A stretch of DNA of 64,000 bases, from assembly GCA_003725745.1 (NCBI GenBank), contig RHDP01000001.1, positions 3,177,001-3,241,000 on the forward strand, written 5' to 3'. Source of the DNA: Streptomyces sp. I6. GTDB taxonomy: Bacteria; Actinomycetota; Actinomycetes; Streptomycetales; Streptomycetaceae. Made by a program: the position numbers and the translations under genes. Below the pieces are notes generated by a model. That model did not search any database, was not told where the DNA came from, and saw only the letters and a list, made by a program, of their open reading frames with translations. Positions 52,903 to 61,892 of this stretch are shown in pieces (position 1 is the first letter of the stretch; every line of letters begins with the position of its first letter).

Positions 52903-54462
52903 GTGAACGCAACCCATCGCAGAGCAGTGGCCACCGTGGCCGCAGCCGCACTCGCGACCCCGCTCCTGCTGGCATCCGCCTCGCCCGCAACCGCCGACCG
53001 GCACGACCCCGCCAGGCAAGCGGCCAAGCAAGCGGCCAAGCTCTCCAAGAAGCTCGTCCGCAAGTCGTCCGCCGAGGACGCCTTCAAGCACCTGCAGAAG
53101 TTCCAGCAGATAGCCGACAGCACCGGCGGTCACCGTGCCGCCGGTTCGCTGGGGTACGACGCCTCCGCCGCGTACGTCTACCAGCAGCTGAAGAAGGCCG
53201 GGTACGACGTCTCGTACCAGAACTTCGACTTCATCTACACCGAGACCCAGGCCGAGAAACTGTCGGTGGTCTCCCCCGCGCCGCGCGACATCGCGATATC
53301 GGCGATGACGTACACCAAGTCGACCCCCGTGGGCGGTGTCAGGGCCGACCTGGCCGCCGTTCCCGTGGACGCCGACGGGACCACGGGCTGCGAGCCCGGG
53401 GACTTCGCCTCCGGGACCTTCACCGGCAAGGTGGCGCTGATCCGGCGCGGCGGCTGTACGTTCGCTCTCAAGCAGCAGAACGCGGCCGAGGCGGGCGCGA
53501 TCGGCGCGATCATCTACAACAACACCGAGGGATCGCTCTCCGGCACCCTCGGCGGCCCCGAGGCCGGAAAGATCCCCACCGGTGGCATCACCCAGGCCGA
53601 GGGCGCCAAGCTGGCCGAGGACCTGGCCAAGGGCCCGGTGAGCATCGACTTCGAGATCCGCCAGCTCCAGGAGAAGCGCACCACGCGCAACGTCATCGCG
53701 GAGACTCGGCGCGGAAACGCGGCCAACACCGTGATGCTGGGCGCCCACCTCGACTCCGTGACGGCCGGCCCCGGCATCAACGACAACGGCTCCGGCTCGG
53801 CCGGTCTGCTCGAGGTGGCCCTGGAGTTCGCCAAGGCGGAGAAGCGGCCCGCGAACAAGGTGCGGTTCGCCTGGTGGGGCGCCGAGGAGAACGGTCTGCT
53901 GGGCTCCGAGCACTACGTCGCGAACCTGAGCGACCTGGGCAAGAAGGAGATCAAGCTCTACCTGAACTTCGACATGATCGCGTCGCCGAACTACGGCCTG
54001 TTCGTCTACGACGGCGACAACTCCGACGGCGTCGGCGCACCGGCCGGTCCGGAGGGTTCGGCCCAGCTGGAACGCGACATCAACGAGTTCATGGACCGCG
54101 TCGGCGCGCCCCACGAGGGCACGGACTTCACGGGCCGCTCCGACTACGGCCCCTTCGTCGCGGCCGGCATCCCGTCCGGCGGCACGTTCACCGGCGCCGA
54201 GGGCATCAAGTCCGCCGCACAGGTCGAGAAGTTCGGCGGTACGGCGGGCGTCGCCTACGACGCGTGCTACCACGCCAAGTGCGACGACATCAACAACGTC
54301 AACATGAAGGCGTTCGACGTCAACATCGACGTCATCGCCAACGCCACCGGCACCTACGCGCACGACCTGAGCTCGCTGCGCAAGCCGGTCGTCCCCGTCC
54401 CCACGGACGGCGACACGGGCAGCGGTGGCGGTCTGCACGACGACCACGAGGTCACCGAGTAA
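52903..54462 (+). CDS. Secreted M28 aminopeptidase with PA domain
   Basis: A 519-residue exported zinc peptidase. GTG at 52903 (GGAAGGA site) begins a signal peptide ([20 protein letters not shown]). A protease-associated domain ([20 protein letters not shown]) is inserted before the catalytic core. All five metal ligands are visible: H282 in LGAHLDS, D294 in INDNGSG, E328/E329 in WGAEENG, D357 in NFDMIAS and H457 in CYHAKCDD. Releases N-terminal amino acids outside the cell. Confidence 0.92.
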   Translation: MNATHRRAVATVAAAALATPLLLASASPATADRHDPARQAAKQAAKLSKKLVRKSSAEDAFKHLQKFQQIADSTGGHRAAGSLGYDASAAYVYQQLKKAGYDVSYQNFDFIYTETQAEKLSVVSPAPRDIAISAMTYTKSTPVGGVRADLAAVPVDADGTTGCEPGDFASGTFTGKVALIRRGGCTFALKQQNAAEAGAIGAIIYNNTEGSLSGTLGGPEAGKIPTGGITQAEGAKLAEDLAKGPVSIDFEIRQLQEKRTTRNVIAETRRGNAANTVMLGAHLDSVTAGPGINDNGSGSAGLLEVALEFAKAEKRPANKVRFAWWGAEENGLLGSEHYVANLSDLGKKEIKLYLNFDMIASPNYGLFVYDGDNSDGVGAPAGPEGSAQLERDINEFMDRVGAPHEGTDFTGRSDYGPFVAAGIPSGGTFTGAEGIKSAAQVEKFGGTAGVAYDACYHAKCDDINNVNMKAFDVNIDVIANATGTYAHDLSSLRKPVVPVPTDGDTGSGGGLHDDHEVTE

Positions 54463-54537
54463 CAGCGGGGACTCCGTCCCCCGGGCCCGCCCCGCACCAC
54501 CTGCGGGGCGGGCCCACTCCCGGCGCCGGCGGGCTTG

Positions 54538-55039
54538 ACCGAGGCCCGTGACGGTGACGCGGACCGGCATGCCGCGGCCGATGCCGCCCAGCGCGCAGAA
54601 CTCCGCGGGGAATCCCCCGGCATGCCACTCCTGGCCCACCTGCGCGGCGCGTTCCTCCGCCTTCTCCCCACCCTGGCCGGTTCTCCCCACCCTGGCCGGT
54701 TCTCCCCGCCCTGGCCGGGCGCGGCGATCCCGGAAAGGTCGCCCTTCAGGTCGGCGAGGAAGACGCGGACACCGTTCGACGACGGCTGCTCCGCGAGGAG
54801 CTGGAGCGTCGTGGTCCCGCCCGGTCCGGTCGCGCCGGCGACCGGACCGGTCGGTTGGGCATGCCGAGCGGGATCCTGACGGGCGCTCCGGGAAGGCACC
54901 GGCCGCCGTCGAGCAGGGCCCCCGGTTCCAGGGCGGGCCCGGGGACGGCGCAACCGGAGGCGTTCTGCCGCATCCCGTCGGAGAGATCCGCCGACCCGGA
55001 CGGGTCCGCGGGCGGCGTCGACTGCTCGGGCTCAGTCAT
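54538..55039 (-). pseudogene. Broken HerA-like ATPase (DUF853)
   Basis: Starts [20 protein letters not shown] at 55039. After a frame change it reads [20 protein letters not shown] and [19 protein letters not shown], the P-loop region of HerA/DUF853 ATPases, but the P-loop lysine is missing. Another frame then gives [20 protein letters not shown] and [11 protein letters not shown] before homology stops near 54540. Three 19-bp tandem repeats (54662-54718) interrupt it. The C-terminal two thirds are absent. Confidence 0.75.
54662..54718. repeat. Three tandem 19-bp repeats within the HerA remnant
   Basis: TTCTCCCCACCCTGGCCGG at 54662-54680 and 54681-54699, and a one-base variant at 54700-54718. 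The length is not a multiple of three, so expansion disrupts the frame. Confidence 0.9.
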
Positions 55040-55158
55040 GACACGGCGCCATCTTCCGGGTTTGCGAGGCTTTTGCGAGGCTTTTGCGGGGTTTCGCTCA
55101 GCATCCCATCGGCACTGCCTGGCTGCGCCGACCGCCGCTCGCCCGGTAGGCTTTCCGT

Positions 55159-55455
55159 GTGATCTTCAAGCGCATCGGCAACGGGCGGCCGTATCCCGAC
55201 CACGGCCGGGAAAGCACCCGGCAGTGGGCGGATGTCGCGCCGCGCCCGGTCCGCCTCGATCAGCTCGTGACCACCAAGGGCCAACTGGACCTCGAGACCC
55301 TCCTCGCCGAGGACTCGACCTTCTACGGCGACCTCTTCGCCCATGTCGTGAAGTGGCAGGGCGACCTCTACCTCGAGGACGGGCTGCACCGCGCCGTGCG
55401 CGCGGCACTCCAGCAACGGCAGGTGCTGCACGCCCGGGTACTGGAGCTCGACTGA
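55159..55455 (+). CDS. Conserved hypothetical actinobacterial protein
   Basis: A 98-residue protein with VRLDQLVTTKGQLDLETLLA and VVKWQGDLYLEDGLHRAVRA. The DGLHR segment recalls ParB-like folds, but nothing more supports a function. It starts at GTG 55159 and ends before the LytR_C gene. Good codon bias and full length suggest a functional core gene. Confidence 0.7.
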   Translation: MIFKRIGNGRPYPDHGRESTRQWADVAPRPVRLDQLVTTKGQLDLETLLAEDSTFYGDLFAHVVKWQGDLYLEDGLHRAVRAALQQRQVLHARVLELD

Positions 55456-55609
55456 CCCGGACCGACCGCCGCGAGCGACCCGTTCGGGCCCCTCTGCGCC
55501 CCCGTAAGGCGCAGCCCCGCGACCCGTAAGGCGCAGCTTCGCGTCCATACGGGCGCAAGCGGATGATCGTTAAGTAGGCATAGCCTGCGGACCGCACTAC
55601 GCTGCGCCC

Positions 55610-56233
55610 ATGAGCATGCTCACTCCCCCAGGCATGGGCGGAAAGTACCGCATCACGGGCAATGCGTATCCGCGTATGCGCCGCCCTCGTCGCCGCCGCA
55701 AGGTCGTGCTCGCAGCCGTCGCAGCCGTGGCCGTCCTCGGCCTCGGCGGGTGGGGAACGCTGCAGCTCATCGACGCCTTCTCGGGCGATACCAGGAAGGC
55801 CGTCGCCAAGAGCCAGGCAACGGCGTGCAAGCCCGGGTCCGCACCGTCCGCCGCGCCCGCGCCGCCCAGGCCCGCCCAGATCACCGTCAACGTCTACAAC
55901 GCCACCCCGCGCAGCGGACTGGCCAAGGCCACCGCCGACGAACTGCAGAAGCGCGGCTTCAACATCGGCAAGGTGGGCAACGCGTCACCGGAGTACGACA
56001 AGAAGGTACCCGGCGCCGGGCTGCTGCTGGGCGCGCCGGACGCCTACGAGGGACCGTTCGGCGTGCTGGGCACCCAGCTCGCCGGCGCCCAGCTCAAAGC
56101 CGACGCCCGCACCTCGGCTGACGTCGACCTGATCATCGGCACGGCCTTCAAGGCGCTGAACAGCAAGCCGGTCGCGGACAGGGCGCTGGCCGCGCTGGCC
56201 CAACCCCCGCCGGCGCCGGGCGAGTGCGGCTGA
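55610..56233 (+). CDS. LytR C-terminal-domain membrane protein
   Basis: A 207-residue protein. A short cytoplasmic N-terminus rich in Arg (MRRPRRRRK) is followed by one membrane helix (VVLAAVAAVAVLGLGGWGTL). The external LytR_C domain runs from QITVNVYNATPRSGLAKATA through DVDLIIGTAFKALN. LytR_C domains accompany envelope polymer enzymes, but this protein lacks the LytR-CpsA-Psr catalytic part. The last 14 bp before the stop are repeated twice downstream. Confidence 0.82.
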   Translation: MSMLTPPGMGGKYRITGNAYPRMRRPRRRRKVVLAAVAAVAVLGLGGWGTLQLIDAFSGDTRKAVAKSQATACKPGSAPSAAPAPPRPAQITVNVYNATPRSGLAKATADELQKRGFNIGKVGNASPEYDKKVPGAGLLLGAPDAYEGPFGVLGTQLAGAQLKADARTSADVDLIIGTAFKALNSKPVADRALAALAQPPPAPGECG

Positions 56234-56285
56234 ACCCGGACACACCGGGCGAGTGCGGCTCGGCCTGAACACCGGGCGAGTGCGG
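56216..56285. repeat. Three dispersed copies of CCGGGCGAGTGCGG
   Basis: At 56216-56229 (end of the LytR_C coding sequence), 56245-56258 and 56272-56285. They look like duplications of the gene's 3' end. The rest of 56286-56486 shows no gene. Confidence 0.8.
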
Positions 56286-56486
56286 TCGCACCCGTCCTCC
56301 CCGTCGCGGCCGGGTCCTCCGCTACCTCGCGCGACCGCCCCGGGGACAGACGGGGGCACCCCGCGCTCGGCGGCGGGAGTGCCCGGGCCCCCACGGGCGG
56401 TCGTGCGGTCCGGACTGCGGCCGGGTGCCTTCCGGCCGCGTCCCGGCAGGGCGCTCCCCCGCTGCCTGGCCCTGCCCGGCCGGGCC

Positions 56487-56554
56487 CTACTGCTCTGCCG
56501 GGCCTACTGCTCCGCCGGTCCTACTGCTCCGCCGGTCCTACTGCTCCGCCGGTC
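56487..56554. repeat. Four tandem 17-bp repeats abutting the upp stop
   Basis: Unit CTACTGCTCCGCCGGTC: one variant copy (56487-56503) and three exact copies (56504-56554). The upp stop codon (CTA on the plus strand, 56555) begins a fifth, partial unit, so the array appears to have grown from the end of upp. Confidence 0.9.
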
Positions 56555-57190
56555 CTACTCCGCCGCGCCGTACATCCGGTCGCCCGCGTCGCCCAGGCCG
56601 GGAACGATGTAGCCGTGCTCGTTGAGCCGCTCGTCGACGGAGGCCGTCACCACGGTCACCGGCGTGCCCGCGAGCTCACGCTCCATCACCTCGACGCCCT
56701 CCGGCGCCGCCAGCAGCACCACCGCCGTCACATCGTCGGCGCCGCGCTTGATCAGTTCCCGGATCGCGGCGACCAGCGTGCCGCCCGTGGCCAGCATCGG
56801 ATCGAGGACGTACACCTGCCGGCCCGAGAGGTCCTCCGGCATGCGTGTCGCGTACGTCGACGCCTCCAGGGTCTCCTCGTTGCGGATCATGCCGAGGAAG
56901 CCCACCTCCGCGGTCGGCAGCAGCCGGACCATGCCGTCGAGCATGCCGAGGCCGGCCCGCAGGATCGGCACCACCAGGGGCCGGGGACGGGAGAGCTTCA
57001 CACCCGTGGTCGCCTCCACCGGCGTCTGGATGTCGATCTGCTCGGTGCGCACATCACGCGTGGCCTCGTACGCGAGCAGGGTCACCAGCTCGTCGGCGAG
57101 GCGCCGGAAGGTCGGGGAGTCGGTGCGCCGGTCGCGCAGGGTGGTGAGCTTGTGCGCCACCAGGGGGTGGTCGACGACGTGGATCCGCAT
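56555..57190 (-). CDS. upp: Uracil phosphoribosyltransferase
   Basis: Salvages uracil to UMP with PRPP. The 211-residue protein begins [20 protein letters not shown] and has [16 protein letters not shown], the PRPP loop [17 protein letters not shown] and the uracil-binding tail [16 protein letters not shown], all typical. ATG at 57190. It diverges from the tadA group, as in other Streptomyces as far as I recall. Confidence 0.96.
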   Translation of the reverse strand: MRIHVVDHPLVAHKLTTLRDRRTDSPTFRRLADELVTLLAYEATRDVRTEQIDIQTPVEATTGVKLSRPRPLVVPILRAGLGMLDGMVRLLPTAEVGFLGMIRNEETLEASTYATRMPEDLSGRQVYVLDPMLATGGTLVAAIRELIKRGADDVTAVVLLAAPEGVEVMERELAGTPVTVVTASVDERLNEHGYIVPGLGDAGDRMYGAAE

Positions 57191-57277
57191 GGGCCCCACA
57201 GTATCCGGGGCTGGCGTGGACGCCGCCTCCGGAGGGAAGGTGGGACGTAGCCTTCCAGCGCCGAGGTGGTGTGGCCG

Positions 57278-57484
57278 ATGCAGGAGCGGGATCAGCAGGA
57301 CCGGGAGCAGCGGCGGGAACCGCGGCAGGAAGAAGAGGAGACCGACGCCGAGCGAAGGCGGCGGCGCGCCCAGTTCCTCCGCGAACTGCACGAGGCGAAG
57401 GCCCTGCGCGACCGCGTCCAGCCCCGGCGCGCCCGCGCGGCGCGGATGCGCCAGGCGATGCGCATGCGCTCCTTCCGCTGGTGA
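57278..57484 (+). CDS. Small highly charged hypothetical protein
   Basis: A 68-residue protein made almost wholly of Glu, Arg and Gln ([20 protein letters not shown]), ending [16 protein letters not shown] at 57278 with upstream GAGGTGG. It lies between upp and the tadA pair. Probably a helical, nucleic-acid-binding or structural peptide; not recognised further. Confidence 0.6.
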   Translation: MQERDQQDREQRREPRQEEEETDAERRRRRAQFLRELHEAKALRDRVQPRRARAARMRQAMRMRSFRW

Positions 57485-57666
57485 GCCTCGGTGTCCCCTG
57501 GACGGACCCGTACGGCGCCGTCCGGTGGGCCCTCTCACTGAACGCGTGCACGACGCAAGGCCGGAAGACCTCTCGCGGAGCCGCTGTTTCTGCCACGATT
57601 CCGAGTGGGCGGGGCACGAGCAGCGCTCCGTCGGTCGTCACAACTCTGATCAGTGGGAGAGTCACG

Positions 57667-58182
57667 GTGTACTTCGCCGCACTGCTCGCGCGCACCGAAG
57701 ACGGGTGGGTAGCGAGCGACACAGAGCTCGACGATGTGGAGTCCCTGTCGGATCTGGCCGACTTGGCCCGCGATGCCTCGGTGAACGAGGACACGGTGAT
57801 CGCCTTCATCGAGCAGGAAGACACATGGTTCGGCATCGTCCGGGTGGACGGCGAGGAGGATCCTCGCGTCTTCGTCTCGGACGCCGCCTCGGCAGCACGC
57901 TCCTCCTACGGAGCGATGCTCACGGACGAGCTGCTCGGCAAGGACGAGGAGGATGACGAGCTGGACTCGCTCGACCTCGACGGCACGGAGGACGGCGAGC
58001 CGGAGAGCGAGGAGGAGCCGTCCGAGGACTCCGAGGCGGTCCCGGTAGGGCCGCTCGGCGACTCGGACCTGCTCGCCGACCTCGGTATGTCCGCGAAGGA
58101 GCTCTGCGCGCTCAGCTCCGAGGCGCTCACCGAGATCGCCGACACGCTCGGCGCCTCCGAGATCCTGGAGGCCGTCCGCTAG
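57667..58182 (+). CDS. tRNA adenosine deaminase-associated protein
   Basis: A 171-residue acidic protein, recognised by context and by YFAALLARTEDGWVASDTEL at the start. The middle is a run of Glu/Asp (DELDSLDLDGTEDGEPESEE) and the end is a helical segment (SAKELCALSSEALTEIADTL). GTG at 57667 has a GGGAGAG site. It overlaps tadA by one base and presumably acts with it, but its biochemistry is not known to me. Confidence 0.85.
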   Translation: MYFAALLARTEDGWVASDTELDDVESLSDLADLARDASVNEDTVIAFIEQEDTWFGIVRVDGEEDPRVFVSDAASAARSSYGAMLTDELLGKDEEDDELDSLDLDGTEDGEPESEEEPSEDSEAVPVGPLGDSDLLADLGMSAKELCALSSEALTEIADTLGASEILEAVR

Positions 58183-58763
58183 TGACGGACCCCGTGCGGG
58201 CGCCGTGGGAGGCGCCGATGCGGCTCGCGCTGGAGGAGGCCGCACGCGCGCCGCTGACCGGGGACGTCCCGGTCGGCGCCGTCGTGCTGGCCGAGGACGG
58301 CGCGGTCCTGGCCACCGGCCACAACGAACGCGAGCTGACCGGAGACCCCACCGGCCACGCGGAGGTGCTCGCGCTCCGGCGCGCGGCCGCGGCACGCGGG
58401 AGCTGGCGGCTGACCGGATGCACGCTCGTGGTCACGCTGGAGCCGTGCACGATGTGCGCGGGTGCGCTGGTGCTGTCCCGGGTGGACCGGGTGGTCTACG
58501 GCGCCCGCGACGAGAAGGCGGGCGCGGCGGGCTCGCTCTGGGACGTCGTGCGGGACCGGCGCCTCAACCACCGACCGGAGGTGATCCACGGAGTGCTGGA
58601 AGCCGAGTGCGCGCAGCAGCTCACGGCGTTCTTCCGGGACGCTCGCGGGGGTGCAGCGGATACGCCCGGCCCGCAGACCCCGGACTCTCAGACCCTCAGC
58701 CCGCGGACCACCGGCTCTCAGACCACCGGAGAGGGGCCGGGCAACGGCCTTCCGGGGCGCTGA
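58182..58763 (+). CDS. tadA: tRNA-specific adenosine deaminase
   Basis: Converts wobble adenosine 34 of tRNA-Arg(ACG) to inosine. The zinc deaminase motifs are complete: GHAEV (H59, E61) and LEPCTMCAGA (C89, C92). Residues 1-155 cover the family; the last 35 residues are a Pro/Thr/Gln tail (PQTPDSQTLSPRTTGSQTTG) not needed for the fold. GTG at 58182 overlaps the previous stop. Confidence 0.93.
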   Translation: MTDPVRAPWEAPMRLALEEAARAPLTGDVPVGAVVLAEDGAVLATGHNERELTGDPTGHAEVLALRRAAAARGSWRLTGCTLVVTLEPCTMCAGALVLSRVDRVVYGARDEKAGAAGSLWDVVRDRRLNHRPEVIHGVLEAECAQQLTAFFRDARGGAADTPGPQTPDSQTLSPRTTGSQTTGEGPGNGLPGR

Positions 58764-58811
58764 CCGATACCGATTTCAGAGCACGGCACACCTTGGGCTA
58801 AGCTCTCTCCC

Positions 58812-58896
58812 GGTAGCGTGTCCGAGCGGCCGAAGGAGCTCGCCTCGAAAGCGAGTGTGGCGCAAGTCACCGAGGGTTCAAATCCCTCCGCTACCG
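58812..58896 (+). tRNA. tRNA-Ser(CGA)
   Basis: Acceptor GGTAGCG/CGCTACC, class II variable arm and T-loop GTTCAAATC; anticodon CGA in CCTCGAAAG. CCA is not encoded (GCT follows). No att-like repeat of this tRNA is seen nearby. Confidence 0.95.
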
Positions 58897-58904
58897 CTGA
58901 CAGG

Positions 58905-58937
58905 CGAGAGGGCGGTCCCGATGGGGCCGCCCTCTCG
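58905..58937 (+). terminator. Terminator after tRNA-Ser(CGA)
   Basis: CGAGAGGGCGG (58905-58915) pairs perfectly with CCGCCCTCTCG (58927-58937), 8 nt after the tRNA. Confidence 0.85.
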
Positions 58938-58975
58938 TGATCCTGCGTCTCGGTTTCCGTCCCACTCCGGCGGTC

Positions 58976-59137
58976 TCATGCGTCGCGCTGGGCCTCCCGC
59001 CATTCGGCCAGCGCCTCCTCCTCGGTCCGATAGGCAGCGGCGACCATCAGGGCAGACACGGCGAAGAAGAAGGCCGCTCCGGCGTCGAACCATCGCACGT
59101 CCGACTTGAGTGCCGACTCGTGTGCGGCTCGGCTCAC
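58976..59137 (-). CDS. Small single-helix membrane protein
   Basis: A 53-residue protein from GTG at 59137: a short charged N-terminus (SRAAHESALKSDVRW), one hydrophobic helix (FDAGAAFFFAVSALMVAAAY) and an acidic tail (TEEEALAEWREAQRDA). GGGGA lies upstream. It follows the next gene in the same frame after its TAA. Function unknown. Confidence 0.5.
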   Translation of the reverse strand: MSRAAHESALKSDVRWFDAGAAFFFAVSALMVAAAYRTEEEALAEWREAQRDA

Positions 59138-59209
59138 CGGTTCCCGGTCCCCGCGATCGCCGAGGTAGTAGCCCTCCGCGGTGCGCTCCGGCCGCCCTCC
59201 GTCCGGAGC

Positions 59210-59512
59210 TTAGCCGATGGCGACGGACAGCAGGACAACGGCGACGAGGGTCGCCGCCGCGGCCCGCAGCCAGCGGGGGGTGAGCCACAGCACGAGGAGG
59301 AAGTCCGGGCCCCGGGTTTGCAGGCCTGCGCGGTGGCAGCGCAGCATCGCGCTCCCGAACAGTGGGAGGACCAGCCCGCACAGGGTGAAGGCGGCGGCCT
59401 CGGGCACCACCGGCCTCCCCGGCAGCAGGGTCAGGATCACTGCGGTCGCGGCCAGCCCCGCCAGGAACAGCGACACCCCCACGTGGACCTTGTAGCCGGT
59501 CGGCACAGGCAC
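59210..59512 (-). CDS. Small integral membrane protein
   Basis: 100 residues with three hydrophobic helices (VGVSLFLAGLAATAVILTLL, AFTLCGLVLPLFGSAML, AAAATLVAVVLLSVAIG). GTG at 59512 begins VPTGYKVHVG; the open frame further upstream is low-complexity. Together with the following 53-residue protein it may form a small membrane complex. Family not recognised. Confidence 0.55.
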   Translation of the reverse strand: MPVPTGYKVHVGVSLFLAGLAATAVILTLLPGRPVVPEAAAFTLCGLVLPLFGSAMLRCHRAGLQTRGPDFLLVLWLTPRWLRAAAATLVAVVLLSVAIG

Positions 59513-59767
59513 GCACCCCTCTCTCGCTTGGTGCCTCTCGCTTGGTGCGAGAAAGCCTGGCTCGTGGGAGGTCGCCGGAGGAGTACCACTCTCGGCAGGC
59601 ACGAGCGGCCGAGATGGCGAGGTTTCGGCAAGGCCGCCGCCTTCGCCTCCGGCACCGCTGGTGAGGGAGCCTCTCACGGCCGGACGGGCGACCCCTGCAG
59701 CGGGGTCCTCCGCTCCCGACCGCTCGGTTAGACTCACGCGTCCGCGGAGGGGCCGCAGGGGAGGCAG

Positions 59768-59777
59768 GGGCTAGTGG
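59768..59777. repeat. Target-site duplication, left copy
   Basis: GGGCTAGTGG; the identical right copy is at 61306-61315. Confidence 0.85.
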
Positions 59778-61305
59778 CAAGGCCGTTCAGTTTGCGGATG
59801 GGTGGGGTTGTCCAGGGTCCGTAAGCTGCGGTTTCGCGGACATGAGGAGCGGAGCCCCGGTAGAACTGGCAGTCGACCAAGACAAGCCGTTCACAAGGAC
59901 CGGAGGCTCCGCTGTCCGGACAGTGTGCCATCACTCGTGTCGTCACGGTGGCCGGAGGCCGGTTCGCACCCGGTCATCTCGGTGAACTCACCCAGTGCAT
60001 CCCCTTCGAAATGGTCGACGAGGCATTGAAGGCCACGGGCAGGGTCCAGGAGCGGCTGCGGGACCTGCCATCCCGGGTGGTCGTCTACCTGCTGCTGGCC
60101 GGGTGCCTGTTCCCGGAGGTCGGATACCTCGGGGTCTGGCGCAAGCTCACCGGCGCTCTGGCCGGTCTGCCACTGGCCGCGCCGTCGGCAAGCGCGCTGG
60201 CCCAGGCCCGCCGCCGTATCGGCGCCACACCGCTGAAATGGCTGTTCGACCTGCTGAAAGGCCCGGTGGCCGGGCCACGGACACCGGGAGCATGGTGGCG
60301 CGGTCTGCTGGTGATCGCGCTCGACGGCACCACCCTGACGGTCCCCGACACCCCTGCCGTCCTGACCCGGTTCACCAAGCAGGCGGGCAACCACGGCGGG
60401 ACCGGCTACCCGCAGGTCCGCCTGCTGACCCTGGTCGCCTGCGGCACCCGCACCCTCATCGACGCGGTCTTCGGACCCACCACATCGGGTGAGACCACCC
60501 ACGCCCCGCGCCTGCTGCCCAGCCTGCGGCCGGGGATGATCCTGCTGGCCGACCGCAACTTCGCCGCCCAGGGGCTGATCAACGACATCGCGGCCACCGG
60601 GGCCGAGGTCCTCGTCCGGCTCAAGAACGGCCGCCGGATGCCGATCCTGGCCCGCTACCGGGACGGCTCCTACCTCTCCGCCCTCGGCCCGGTACCCGTG
60701 CGCGTCGTCGACTGCGAGATCACCATCACCACCACCGCCGGGAAACACACCGGCCTCTACCGGCTCGCCACCACTCTGCTCGACCACCACCGCCACCCCG
60801 CCGGTGAACTGGCCATGCTCTACCACCAGCGCTGGGAGATCGAAACCGCCTACCTGGAACTGAAATCGACCATCCTCGGCGGCCGGGTCCTGCGCGCCCG
60901 CACCCCGAGGGCATCGACCAGGAGATCTACGCCCTGCTGGTGGTCCACCAGCTGCTGCGGACCGCCATGGCGGACGCCACCAGCACCCAGCCCGGCACCG
61001 ACCCGGACCGGGCCGGCTTCTCCATCGCCTGGCAGGCCGCCCGCGACCAGCTCGTCCTGGCCGCGGGCGTCATCGCCGACACCGCCATCGACCTGACCGG
61101 CACCATCGGTCGGCACGTCCTGGCCAGCCTGCTGCCCCAGCGGCGGCTACGGGTCAGCCCCCGCATCGTCAAACGCGCCATCTCCAAGTACCAGGCCCGA
61201 GGCCCCCGCATCGACCGGACCAGCTACAAGGCCACCACTGGCATCGAGATCCTCGCAGCCGCAGGCCCTTGACGACACGACCCAGCCGCAAACTTCACGG
61301 CCTTG
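59778..61305 (+). mobile_element. IS4-family insertion sequence, 1528 bp
   Basis: Terminal inverted repeats of 25 bp match at 22 positions (59778-59802 with 61281-61305, both beginning CAAGGCCGT at the outer end). A 10-bp direct repeat GGGCTAGTGG flanks it, the duplication size usual for IS4-family elements. It holds one transposase gene and lies directly upstream of the small gene at 61315. Confidence 0.92.
59948..61272 (+). CDS. IS4-family transposase (frameshifted)
   Basis: DDE transposase. The N-terminal IS4-type domain (HLGELTQCIPFEMVDEALKA, then LLAGCLFPEVGYLGVWRKLT) precedes a DDE core: first Asp in LVIALDGTTLTVPDT, second in ILLADRNFAAQG, and the Y-(2)-R-(3)-E-(6)-K signature in YHQRWEIETAYLELK. 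The frame breaks at the C-run 60903-60906; one extra C joins VLRARTP to EGIDQEIYALLVVHQLLRTA, ending at 61272. The true start may be upstream of GTG 59948, since the frame reads QCAITRVVTV before it. Confidence 0.88.
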
Positions 61306-61314
61306 GGGCTAGTG

Positions 61315-61476
61315 GTGCAAGCGAAGAAGATCGCTCTCTATGTGGTCGTCGTCTTCGTGCTGTACACGATCATCAACTCCCCGGACCGGGCGGCCGACCT
61401 CGTCGGGCTGGGCTTCGAGGGCATATCGAGCGCCGCGCAGGGCGTCGGCGAGTTCATGACGGAGCTCGTCAACTAG
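61315..61476 (+). CDS. Small membrane protein disrupted upstream by the IS
   Basis: A 53-residue protein from GTG 61315: one membrane helix (KKIALYVVVVFVLYTIINS) followed by an amphipathic part (ADLVGLGFEGISSAAQGVGE). The start codon's first base is the last base of the right target duplication. Before insertion the upstream sequence would have been GGGGAGGCAGGGGCTAGTG, a good ribosome site, now 1.5 kb away at 59757-59777. Expression probably now depends on the IS end. Confidence 0.7.
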   Translation: MQAKKIALYVVVVFVLYTIINSPDRAADLVGLGFEGISSAAQGVGEFMTELVN

Positions 61477-61713
61477 TTCCGGCAGGGTGCCGGAGGTTTC
61501 GGCGGCTCCGGAGGGGGGTCCGGCGGCTCCGGAGTTTCGAGTGTTTCGGAGTTTTCTGGCGGTTCCAGAGGGTTTCCGGCGTTTCCGGACACGGCACCGC
61601 CCGCCGGCCGTCCGGGCGCCCCACCCGGCGGCCGGCGGCCGGCGGCGCGAGGTACCACCACGCGAGTGATGACCGCCGGAGACCACCGAGCCACCCCCTC
61701 CACCCGGCCCTTC

Positions 61714-61745
61714 AGCCCCCACCGTAGAGGTGAGGGGCTTTTTCA
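61714..61745 (+). terminator. Rho-independent terminator
   Basis: AGCCCC (61714-61719) pairs with GGGGCT (61734-61739), followed by a T-run. It ends transcripts arriving from the IS/small-gene side before sigF. Positions 61477-61713 are TTCCGG-rich simple sequence without a gene. Confidence 0.7.
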
Positions 61746-61892
61746 CTTATGCACCAACTTGCTCCCAACACGGCGTTATGGGGTGCTTGAACACGATGGA
61801 CCTGTGTTGTGATGCTATGACCGCTTTTGATGGATGAGTTGACCCGGCGTTGACCCTTGGGGTTGACGCCGTTCGACCCGTGAAGGGGTGGC

